A stretch of 64,000 bases of DNA from Phytophthora hibernalis (lineage: Eukaryota > Oomycota > Peronosporomycetes > Peronosporales > Peronosporaceae): NCBI GenBank assembly GCA_012656075.1, contig JAAKBF010000049.1, forward strand, positions 1 to 64,000, given 5' to 3'. The position numbers were made by a program, and so were the translations under genes. The notes beneath the pieces are model-generated. The model did not search any database. It saw only the letters and a list, made by a program, of their open reading frames with translations, and was not told the origin of the DNA. This document shows, in pieces, positions 22,745 to 31,935 of this stretch (its first letter is position 1; the number at the start of each line of letters is the position of its first letter).

Positions 22745-23316
22745 GTGTTCTGTATTAAGGTGGTCCGAGACCGTAGTAGGTATGCTGTCTGTTTCGGGTT
22801 TGGCCGGAACGACTACGGACAACTTGGCCTGGGTCGTTCCAGAACCAGTGTGGCTGCTAATCTTCAGCTACAGCAGCAGCGGTTTTCGTATGCAAGATTG
22901 ATCGAGGAATTAGAAGGAAAGCGAACAATGTCCTTTCCTTTGGTAAACTCTCGTGAAGTGCCACATTTGACAATTGTAAAGGTTTCTTACGATTTTGGAG
23001 TGACTTTCTTTCCTACGATTGATTCTCCTCCTTCAGCAACACAGCTGGTGGGGTACGAAGGATTGTACTACCACATATTCACGCTGCCATCACAAATTAC
23101 TTATGACTCACCGTGTCCAGTTTTCTTCAGGTTCTTTGATTGTCTCTTAATTGCTTCAGCAAAAGTTTTCAGCAGCGTGCGACGCGCTTGGGTTCTGAGA
23201 TCAAGATGTTCGACTCGGAACTCGGACGAGAAGTGGACTACTTCGACTTGTGCCCCAAGACGCCTATGATCTTCTTCAATCACTACTGGGACGACCTCTA
23301 TATATTCCTGGTGTGA
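22745..23316 (+). pseudogene. RCC1-like repeat fragment and following exon-like frame
   Basis: The frame near 22790 reads VCFGFGRNDYGQLGLGRSRTSV, a clear RCC1-type blade motif (GxNxxGQLGxG), but only one blade is visible and there is no ATG at the start of the frame. After uncertain sequence with AG-ended pyrimidine tracts, another frame (about 23158-23316) contains FDSELGREVDYFDLCPKTPM and ends in TGA at 23314-23316; its composition suggests a real exon. The two could be parts of one broken or spliced gene or unrelated. RCC1 proteins act as exchange factors or interaction platforms; no function is claimed for this piece. Confidence 0.4.
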
Positions 23317-24356
23317 GCTCGTCTTTATATTATTGACTTTTTATCTCAGGAATAGACGAGAAAAGCATGTTTGATGTAGGGCGACGGATGGAAAACAAGA
23401 GTGCAGACTGACTTACTGATGCGATTACCTCGTTTAAGTCTTTCAACTTTCGAACACGAGGAGCAAGTTGTGTGTACGCTGGGCCAGCAGGAAGCGCTTG
23501 AGTTGCACAGACATTCGGGTCGCACCGTCGACGGATGCGGCGGGAGGTTAATCGCAAATATTCCTTTTCAACGGTCTGACTAGTACCGCGGAAAACTTCA
23601 ACGTGGTGGAAGGTCGAGATCCTTTTGATTCGTTAGTGCTTGCATTGTGCATGAGCTGCATTGGTATCTGCAATTTCAACGATAACGATAAATACGAGAT
23701 TTAGTCATCGTTGTCGCCAAAGAGGCTTTTGAAGATACCCATGACGCCCCTAAATGATTTCCCTTGGAGTGTCCCTCGGGAGTATAGCCACAGTGCGGAG
23801 CCTTGCGCTAGCGAAGCTTGGTGTCCGGATGGAGTACCTTGCACCGGTGAGGTTGGAGGAATAAGTCCGCTCCAGTCGTGCAGCCGCACATGCTCATGGG
23901 TACATGAAACGATATAATACCTCGCCGTCATTGAGCAGCAGCGCTGTTGTCGGATAGCTCGAATACGCATGAGCAAGCTGCAGCTCGCCTTCACACATGG
24001 TGTTCATGCGGATGGGGCTACGTTTCAGAATATCACTTTACGATGATATTTAAATGTTATGGATGAATAACAATGTCTCTCCGACCAAACTTCATCTTTG
24101 TATGGTACATATTAGCCAATGAGATTGGTCTTTAATTCGTTTTGGCCAATAAAACCATCTCTATGGTTTTTGGCGAATCGAATCACGTCAACGATTTAAT
24201 TTTATCCAATAAAAATACGATTTTACGTTGCAGTCGGAAGCTGAGCGATTCCGACATATCTGGTCGGAGCTGACGCCCAGATATGTGTATCGTGCTACAA
24301 GCGAGAGGTGCGCTACGTATCACTCGCATATTTGCCGCCTCTCCGACCAAGAGTAA
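23317..24356. other. Unassigned, with one short frame and the upstream region of the Crypton
   Basis: A plus frame at about 23550-23703 (EGRDPFDSLVLALCMSCIG) has coding-like composition but no start and no known motif. From 24000 the sequence is AT-rich with several CCAAT/ATTGG words. CTCTCCGACCAA occurs twice (24076 and 24341), the second just before the Crypton ATG. This may be the Crypton's own leader. Confidence 0.35.
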
Positions 24357-26355
24357 TGACCTTAAACGATTTGAAGCCCGCCAACACCAAGCGCGAGCGC
24401 GCGACGGCCATAAAGGCGTTCAATCGCTTCTTCTCCGCTGAGTGCACGAGCATGGAGCATGTCAAGGCGTTGATCGTTGTCGACCCAAGCCGCGCGGGTG
24501 GCATCCGAGTGACGCTGATGGACAAGTTCGGTGTGTACCTAGCATTCCATACAGGAGCAAAGGGGCTGCACTTGTCGCGCAACTCCGTCGCTCAATATTT
24601 CCGCCAAGCGAAGTGCTGGCTCACCCTGTTCAAGGTGGAGCTGTCGCCCGCCAGCTGCTAGGCTTGGGGCGTACCCTTGAACAGCACTGCATCAAACGCG
24701 AGAGTGGTGGGTTTGTCAAGAAAGCGGTTGCATGCACGAAGGATGATCTCAAGAAGATGACAAGTTATCTGTATTCAACGGCCTGCTGTACCAAGATTCA
24801 GCACTGCTATGCCTATTGTGATATCTCTTTGGGCGCGCTTCGGACTTGACCTTCGTCCGGAAGCAGCAGCTCACCATCGGTGCTGGTGGCGTGTTCTTCA
24901 TCCGCTTCATCCGCGTGAAGACGTCAGACGAGCAGACACTGTCGCTTTCCCCACGAAGACTTCATGACTTGCCCGCTGCTGGCGCTCGCTCTGGCCTTGA
25001 TCATGCAGGAGTCGCCGTGCGCAGCGTTGCTCAATCACTTGCCAGTGCAGTCGAAGGACGTCCCTGTTGAGCTGACCGACTCGATCCCATTGCTGGATCT
25101 GCTTGAAGACAGCGGCGCCCTAGATTCTTCTCAGACGTCGAAGAGAAGCACGACCGTCCACACGACACCGACAGTCGGAGTCCACGCTCTTGTCAACCGC
25201 TTGCTCGATCGTGTTGTTGGTCCAGCTGCAGTTGAAGAACCGCTGACCTCTCATTCGTTTCGACGTGGCGGCGCGCAGTATGCGAACGCGAGCTCAGAGC
25301 TGACGGTGCAGTGGATATTCGATTGCGGAGCCTGGAACTTGACCACGACCAACAAAACCTTCGCGTACGTCTTCAATACTCCGAAAGAAGACCGACCATC
25401 AAGTAGCCAAGGTGCTGAGCGGGATGGCGCCAAACAAGCCTGTGTTCTTCCGTCACTGGAAGTCTTCGACTCGACTACACAAGAGGATATTAGAGAGGTT
25501 AGCCGCAAGCTCGTCAATTCGAGTCATGCGCTGGGTAACAAGGCCTTCAATGTCTGCGCTGCTGAGAGATGTGCTGACAGCAACTATCTTACTCCACTAC
25601 CCGTCGTTGATGAAGACCAACGCGCAGGCGCCTGCAATGAAGATGATCCAGGGATGCGTTGAAGCCTCTGGTTTGACGATGACGAGTCTGCTTGCTTGGT
25701 CACTGCAACTCACGAGGTCAAAAGCTCAAGCCAACACCACCGCAGAAGACCTGATGGAAGGAAACATGAAGGCCAAAGTTGCGTTCGAACATCAGACTGC
25801 CTTGATTGAAAGGCTAATCGAGGTCAACCGTAACCTCGAGGCTCGAGTCAAATCCCTAGAAGCTGCAAATACCAACACTGAAGCGAAATCATCAGCACAT
25901 GTAGATCAAGCCAAGCGACCAAGAGATGAAGATGAAATCGTACCGGTGAAGCGCCGACGCCGCTCAAAGACGATACCACTTATGGACACCTGGTTTGCGT
26001 GGTACACTGCCGTTGGCTAAGCACGGACAAGAACAAGAAATCAGATGCCAAGCAGCTTGTGGCCTTCATGAAGCTCTTCATCGAAGACGGATACACGCTC
26101 GACGAGTCATCGCCCAGCTACAAGGATAATGTCCGTCAGCTCGGAGAGTTAGCGTCAAGCAAAGTCACTGCGTACCTTGGCGCGCGAGGCGTACCGTCAA
26201 AGGGATACAACGCTGTACTCAAGGCGCTTCGGCAGCTGCATCGCGAGGGAAGCCTCAACGACCTCATCAACGCCTATCGCCAGCGTCTCGCCATCGATAG
26301 AGTTGTAGACCCTGCACCTATTCATCACCAAGGCACACTCAAGCTGCTCCCGTAA
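24357..26355 (+). pseudogene. Crypton tyrosine recombinase, frameshifted
   Basis: ATG at 24357 opens MTLNDLKPANTKRERATAIK, the N-terminal start of Crypton-like recombinases in oomycetes. Frame changes occur near 24610 and 24960 and at least twice after 25400. Catalytic blocks are visible: WYLFGRASDLTF (first Arg, about 24830), LTSHSFRRGGAQYAN (HxxR, about 25245) and, after GAWN, TFAYVFNT with the probable nucleophile Tyr (about 25370). A long C-terminal region with a coiled-coil-like stretch, KRPRDEDE, and a helical domain around GELASSKVTAYLGARGV (about 26140-26260) follows. Cryptons move by recombination without RT. This copy is inactive. Confidence 0.8.
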
Positions 26356-26442
26356 CGCAACACGATCTTCTTTCCCACGTCCTTGTAGTCGGTGCTTCCG
26401 TTGCTGTCAGGTCTGCAGCAGTCATTCGAGCATAGAAAATTT

Positions 26443-26506
26443 ACCGATGGGCGGAATCGAACCACCTTCTCCTCTTTCGGGAGCTCTTCCATTGAGCTAC
26501 ATCGGT
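26443..26506 (-). tRNA. tRNA-like gene with contracted anticodon arm (probable pseudogene)
   Basis: On the minus strand a 7-bp acceptor stem (ACCGATG with CATCGGT), a D-arm carrying an A-box (TAGCTCAATGG), and a perfect T-arm with a B-box (GGTTCGATTCC) are all present, and TTTT lies four bases downstream as a Pol III stop. Only about 15 nt separate the D and T arms. The best anticodon hairpin is CTCC/GGAG around CGAAAGA, without T at position 33 and with a two-base variable region. No reliable anticodon can be read, so this is probably a decayed tRNA or a tRNA-derived promoter. Confidence 0.6.
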
Positions 26507-27023
26507 GGGGGTTAGACAACAACCTCGCAGGGGTACTCGTCTGGAGTGCTCGACGGGGAATTAACGGTGATTCACAGTTCTTCGTGGCCGCGACAAACCC
26601 TCTAAGATGACCGATTCTCGGTACCCCCTCAATTCACCGCGCCGGGTGGTCAATCGAGCACTGAGCTCACAGGGCAAAATGGCGCAGCAAAATTGCACGT
26701 GCGCCACTCATTTACGAGGCGTAATTACGTATACCACCTATCAAGGAGCCAATCCTTTGAGAGGATGTATTTTTACAAAACCTCCACAATCTGGTGTGAT
26801 ATAAAATTTTGCGATGCGTCGGATGCTGGTTGGAGTTGCACTGACGGTCGGAGACGTAACGATATGGTACTCTTTTACATTTTGAAAGAAATAGATATTT
26901 TTGCCCAAAATAGTACTACCAATACCCGAAAATATTATGCATATTTGAATTACCATTAGCCCCTGTGTCCATTTCCTGCGGCCACCAGCAGCCTGACGTT
27001 TACCACCACCAGCCTGACGTTTA
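26507..27023. other. Unassigned spacer
   Basis: No gene or recognisable element. Sequence becomes AT-rich after 26780 and leads into the outer arm of the palindrome. Confidence 0.4.
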
Positions 27024-28143
27024 CCACCAGCCCTCTTTGATGAATTTTTCACGCACTCGCGACTTTTGATTATGCTCGCTACGACTCCCGACGAAGGATT
27101 TTTTTGGAACATATTTGGGTCAGGTCAAAAAGCGTCAACTAAATAGACTTGATTTTTGTAAAGCGGGAGTGAGCGGGTGCGAGGAGCGAAGACGGAGCAA
27201 ACCCGCGCGGGGTGCCCGCGAAGCAGGGCCGTGTGGTATTTGCGTAGGCGGGCCCAGCGACGAGTTCCCCAGCGAACGGACAGTTGCCCTGACCCGGTGT
27301 TAGTTTTCTTTTGCGGGGACTGGGGTGCAACCCCAGTTGACCATTTTTGACCTGACCCAAATATGTTCCCTAAAAAAGTCTACCACACCCGACACTCAAC
27401 GTGATCTTAAATTATTTTCTAAGCTAAGCTTAGAGATATTACTAGAAACTCAAATATGCGAACATAATGCTTGATTGCTCGCCATACAGTTAGGACCTTC
27501 TTGGTCTCTTTGGTAAAAACCTTCTCCCAAGAGTTTATCGGCTCAAGCTGCTCAAGATCCAAAAACAAGATATAGACATAATGTGAAGCCCAGTGTGAGT
27601 ACGCAGTGCAGTTTGCGCTGAGGATCTGTGCCGTAACAACAGCTACCCAGTTCTCCCCTCTGCGAGGCTTTCAAGCCCAATTTCTTGGATCTGCTGTGCC
27701 ATATCAGGACAGCATGACATGGTTGCAGAACTCACTTACAATATGTGTACGCGATTCCAATTAGTTTGCCAGTCGATTGAGCGATTAGAAAGAAATTGGG
27801 CTTGAAAGCCTCGCAGAGAACTGGGTAGCTGTTGTTACGGCACAGATCCTCAGCGCAAACTGCACTGCGTACTCACACTGGGCTTCACATTATGTCTATA
27901 TTTTTGGATCTTGAGCAACTTGAGCCGATAAACTCTTGGGAGAAGGCTTTACCAAAGAGACCAAGAAGGTCCTAACTGTATGGCGAGCAATCAAGCATTA
28001 TGTGCGCATATTTGAGTTTCTAAATATGTCTCTAAGCTTAGCTTAGAAAATAATTTAAGATCACGTTGAGTGTCGGGTGTCGTAGCGAGCATAATCAAAA
28101 GTCGCGAGTGCGTGAAAAATTCATCAAAGAGGGCTGGTGGTAA
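27024..28143. repeat. Long palindrome of repeat family X
   Basis: 27390-27685 and 27790-28085 are inverted copies about 290 bp long with few differences, around a 104-bp asymmetric centre. Pairing continues outward (27025-27085 with 28083-28143) once the MITE at 27106-27369 is skipped. Single-arm relatives occur at 51985-52317 and 56583-56760. A minus-frame in the left arm and its mirror in the right (KETKKVLTVWRAIKHYV) look coding-like but no family is recognised. Confidence 0.85.
27106..27369. mobile_element. 264-bp MITE with 26-bp perfect inverted ends
   Basis: GGAACATATTTGGGTCAGGT and six more bases at 27106-27131 are exactly inverted at 27344-27369. The other arm of the surrounding palindrome lacks the insert. 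Runs of T and A lie just outside the ends, and the exact target duplication cannot be fixed. There is an internal hairpin at 27319-27340 (ACTGGGGT with ACCCCAGT) and no coding frame. Confidence 0.8.
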
Positions 28144-28274
28144 AGAACCAGTTGGTTGGTGCCGTCAGGCTGGCAGTCTGGCTGCTATTAATAGTGGCCG
28201 CAGGAAATGGACACCTACCGGTATTGCTCGTTGGCTAATCGAGCTTGCCTCTCGGGTGTACACTATTACAGTAC

Positions 28275-28441
28275 ATCTGCGTGAATAAACAACGAGTGTA
28301 CAACATATCCTGGCAAACTATATATAATGCCAGCAACAGCGAGATAATTAAAACATTAGGTTGCTCGTCTTTTCTCTTTACGCACTCCTTATACACCCTG
28401 TCAATCCATATATATATCAGGCGTTGCCTATTTACGCAGAT
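28275..28441. mobile_element. 167-bp foldback element
   Basis: ATCTGCGTGAATAAACAACG (28275-28294) is inverted at 28422-28441 with three mismatches. The related sequence next to unit C (around 51935-51975) is shorter and lacks most of this segment, so it is probably an insertion. No target duplication was identified. Confidence 0.5.
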
Positions 28442-28505
28442 TACGTTACTTGCAGAAACTTTAGCCAAACAAAGTGTATTGCTCCAGATGCTGCTGCTAC
28501 ATGTA

Positions 28506-28699
28506 CCGTAAAGTTCGGATTCATTGAGACAGTGGTAAAAAGGTCGCTTGCTATATTAAAGTTTTCAAAGTTCAAGGACAATTTTAGTTTTACGATCGTA
28601 AAAAGAAAATTCTTACAATTTCAAGTCATTTCGAAATATGTGATTTGTTTACCACTGTCGCATTGAATCGGTGTTTTTTACTGAATCCGAACTTTACGG
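28506..28699. mobile_element. 194-bp TA-flanked MITE
   Basis: CCGTAAAGTTCGGATTCA at 28506-28523 is exactly inverted at 28682-28699, with TA on both sides (28504-28505, 28700-28701). Units A and C carry the uninterrupted site CGTACATGTAGC with a single TA (21684 and 51591). A Tc1/mariner-type non-autonomous element is the simplest reading. Confidence 0.85.
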
Positions 28700-30790
28700 T
28701 ACGAATAGACACGTGACCGTGGGATAGTTCTTGTGTGGACTGCGCATTCCCAATCTTTCAACCCGAAGAAGCAAAAAGTGATGAAATGGCCAATGCGAAT
28801 AGCAAAGCAGCAAATGACCACATTGAAATTGTTCAATGGCTTCATGCGACGATGCTGCAGCGGCAAAACCACAACTTGGAGCAAAACATTCATGATTGAG
28901 GAAAATACTTCGAATTACTTGTTTACCGGTATTTGGTTTGGGGATGAACGTGCGCATGGCTTGTGCAACAACTCTATGTAGGTGGAGCAGAGTCGTCGTC
29001 AACCTCCCGCAAAGTGTCCGGGACGATCGTAATCACTATCGAGTCAGTGACGTTACCATACTTGAACAGGATCTTCTTAACGAAAAGATCAGAGGCTTTG
29101 ATTGTAGTGTCTGAAGACGTGTCCTTTGTAGCTACAGAAGCAACACTGGTGACGCTGACGACAGCATTAACAGCAAGGAGTGTGACAGTAACTGCTAACA
29201 GCACTCGAGATCGTAGAGGGCGTCGTTAAATCTCACCCCGTAACACCAAATCTTGGACAAAGTTGTTAATTGCAAAGCGAAGAGGCTTTTATTAAAGAAA
29301 CTGGTATCACTTTGAGTGTGCCAGCCCCATCCCATTCTGTTTCTAATTCTAATCTATCACCGTGGTCAACGATGTTCAGTTGCTCGACCGAATATTCTGG
29401 TATCTTGGGATTGGACACGTTTGCAAGAGGGTTCTGCAGTTGATCCACTACATGTAGCTCGAAAGGTGGCAAACAGCGAGTGGCTTGCGGAAGGGAAAGG
29501 CTACCTCAATCTGTTAATTCAGAAAATTTGGCTATTAGCCACTTGATCACCTCCACATCCATCGCCTTGCATTAGCGATAATCGAGCAGCAGCAAATCAG
29601 CCATCCCAGACTCTATTTTTGAAACTACAGGACGGCGTCTTGGATTGGCTCAACAACAATGGGCTGCTGCCCAGATACGGCCCAGCAGCCCCAAGGAGTT
29701 GGGGTTGCAAGCTTTGTAGAGACGTAACTAAGTTGTGTGTTTTCTGCTTTGCTACATCACTTATGGTCGGTGGCGGTGCCAGTCGTCAGTGCAAACTGCA
29801 ATAAAAAGTAACATGTCAAACTCAAACTTGTCATTTTGTGTGGTAGGTGACTATACAATCTGCAGACATACGCGTGGTGGCGACATGGTGGTGCGAAGAG
29901 CAAAGCGCTACAAACGCTTGCAAGCCGTGATTAGTGTACGTGGCTGGCGAAGTTGATCGGTGACACATCCAAGCGATTCTTGATTGGTATACATGTACAC
30001 GGACTCAGTTTCCAAGTAGCTCATGAAGATTTCGTGTGAATTAGACAATACTGCGGCAAAATATAGTACATGTATTAATACATGCAGTGCTTTTTCGATG
30101 GCTGGTTTCAACACCTTGTGGAGGCGGGACAGTGAATTTATTGGTCATGTCATAACAGGTAATTCTGCACACACCCTAGCCACGTGATTCATTGTTTACT
30201 TCGTGCCTCGGTGGCCTCGCCAGTGCGTAAACCTCCCTCTCATTTGGCGCGAAGTAGGGCTGCTGAAGCGATTTCACAGGGATTAGATATGGAATAAGCT
30301 AATTTTGTGTTTTTCACTGATCGGATATATCGGGGCTTGCAAACGAAGAGGTGCGCTAATGAGAGGGACCTCTGTACAAATACAGAGGTCAAATACTGTA
30401 ACACCAGGCGCTAACTCAATTGACCAGTGTCTGCTGGCATCAGTGCAGTGGCAACTTCGTCGTCTGACTGCATATCGATCACTTCGTCTTGTCATTTCGC
30501 AATAACGACCGTACCCCCCAGCCGAATTTCCTTCATGCCATAATGGACCTTTACGCGTTCAGCGCGCCCATCAGTGCATCATTGAGCGACAACGTGATAG
30601 GAAATGTCGTACAACGTACCTGGTCTGTTCGTAGTAGAAATACTCACGTGGAGGACATGCCACTCTGCATGCAACAATCGCAGCGACCAGCTCCATACAC
30701 GAGACTCAAGACGAGCCCTCAGACAAAGCCCCCGCGAGAAGTGATGGCGCAACGTTAGCCCAGGCGGCACTGGCATCAGCCATAAATTCG

Positions 30791-31654
30791 ATGGAGCCAA
30801 CCGGTTTGCCAACGTCTGTATACCCTTCGGACCTGGAGACAGTCAATAAGATCATTTCATCTATCCAAGCTACGAAACATCCAATTACTGCTGAGCTGCA
30901 AACTAAAATCGTCACGGAAGCCCTGAAGAAGAAGAACCATCGGCGAGAACGCTGCCGTGTGAACCAGGCACGCTACAGGCAGAGGCAGGTGCAGGTACAG
31001 AATGATATCGAAGGCGAAATCGCCACACTGCAAGCTGAGATCAAGGAGCTCGAATCACCGCGATCCAAAGACCCAGCACGCCGTCCCATCAAGCCGACCA
31101 TCTGGGTGCTTGCGGCTGAGTACTTTCGTCACTTCCGTCACTTCTTGTCATCCCCGACCACGCTGCAAGCCACAGCAGCAGACTTTCTTCGAGGAATATT
31201 GGCGCCAGATGTGATTGGTGCTTCATCGGTCGGTGTGGAAGCACAGATCGAGAGCTGGAGGCTCTTTGCAGTCTACTTTGGCGGAGCCGATGTGGAGCTG
31301 GAAGGTATGAATATGCCAGCTCCTGATACGCTCGTCGCGAGTACCAGCACCACCGTCACAATCACCAGCAACACCTTCCGCTACGCATTCCCACATCTGA
31401 ACAAATATGAAAATGACGGAGCTCAAGAAGGTGTGTGGTCACCTGTTGCTGCCAAGATGCTCGGGCGGAAGCTTGTCATGCGCGGTTCGGTGACTTTCAG
31501 CATGGACAGTTCAAGTGACAAACTGGTGAGATTGCACACACAAACCGACATGTTGAATCCGATGATCAAGCTGTTAGGAAGTCTAGAAGATGTTTCGTCC
31601 GTGCTCGACAACGCAACCATCACGTCCGAGTGCCATTTCGTCAGAAGACAATGA
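30791..31654 (+). CDS. bZIP transcription factor, copy B (intact)
   Basis: The 287-residue protein has a basic region at about residues 52-75 (HRRERCRVNQARYRQRQ) followed by a short zipper with hydrophobic heptads (QNDIEGEIATLQAEIKELES). In the usual N-x7-R/K pattern the Asn position is Cys here, as reported for a class of Phytophthora bZIPs. Residues from about 100 to the end form a conserved-looking domain (ESWRLFAVYFGG, VFSMD-type strands, LLGSLEDVSSVLDNA) seen in oomycete bZIPs, possibly NTF2-like; that is inference. The frame is open for 51 codons upstream of the ATG, and a possible 17-codon first exon at 30543-30593 (intron 30594-30637, GT..AG, 44 nt) could extend it. It is expected to be a nuclear regulator; targets are unknown. 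Confidence 0.88.
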   Translation: MEPTGLPTSVYPSDLETVNKIISSIQATKHPITAELQTKIVTEALKKKNHRRERCRVNQARYRQRQVQVQNDIEGEIATLQAEIKELESPRSKDPARRPIKPTIWVLAAEYFRHFRHFLSSPTTLQATAADFLRGILAPDVIGASSVGVEAQIESWRLFAVYFGGADVELEGMNMPAPDTLVASTSTTVTITSNTFRYAFPHLNKYENDGAQEGVWSPVAAKMLGRKLVMRGSVTFSMDSSSDKLVRLHTQTDMLNPMIKLLGSLEDVSSVLDNATITSECHFVRRQ

Positions 31655-31935
31655 GCTACCGTTTTCAAATTAACATGCGACAATGTTTGAGGTTATGTTA
31701 GCGAACGGTATATATTTGTTTGTTTTGATGGTATTGTGAGTTTTACTCAACCCAAACAGGCGGCGAATCGAAAACTTGGTTTTACTATCGGTGCCGATAG
31801 ACCCGACAGATTTATAGGCTGTCTAGAATCGTGTCTAAAAGCAAAGACGAGTTCGCTAAAGTGTCTGCAACGTTGGTGCACTAGCCCGAATTTATACACA
31901 CACAAGCAATGGTTTGTACGTGATCTACTCAGGCG

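Larger units (their letters stand above)
28486..31935 (+). repeat. bZIP unit, copy B (inverted relative to A and C)
   Basis: Reverse-complement copy of unit C, highly similar from 31935 down to about 28880 and more diverged from there to 28700. It carries a MITE at 28506-28699 and lacks a few hundred bases beyond that site that C retains (51607-51915). The bZIP gene here is on the plus strand and intact. At 31936 it is joined to LINE-2 sequence, as in C. Confidence 0.9.
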
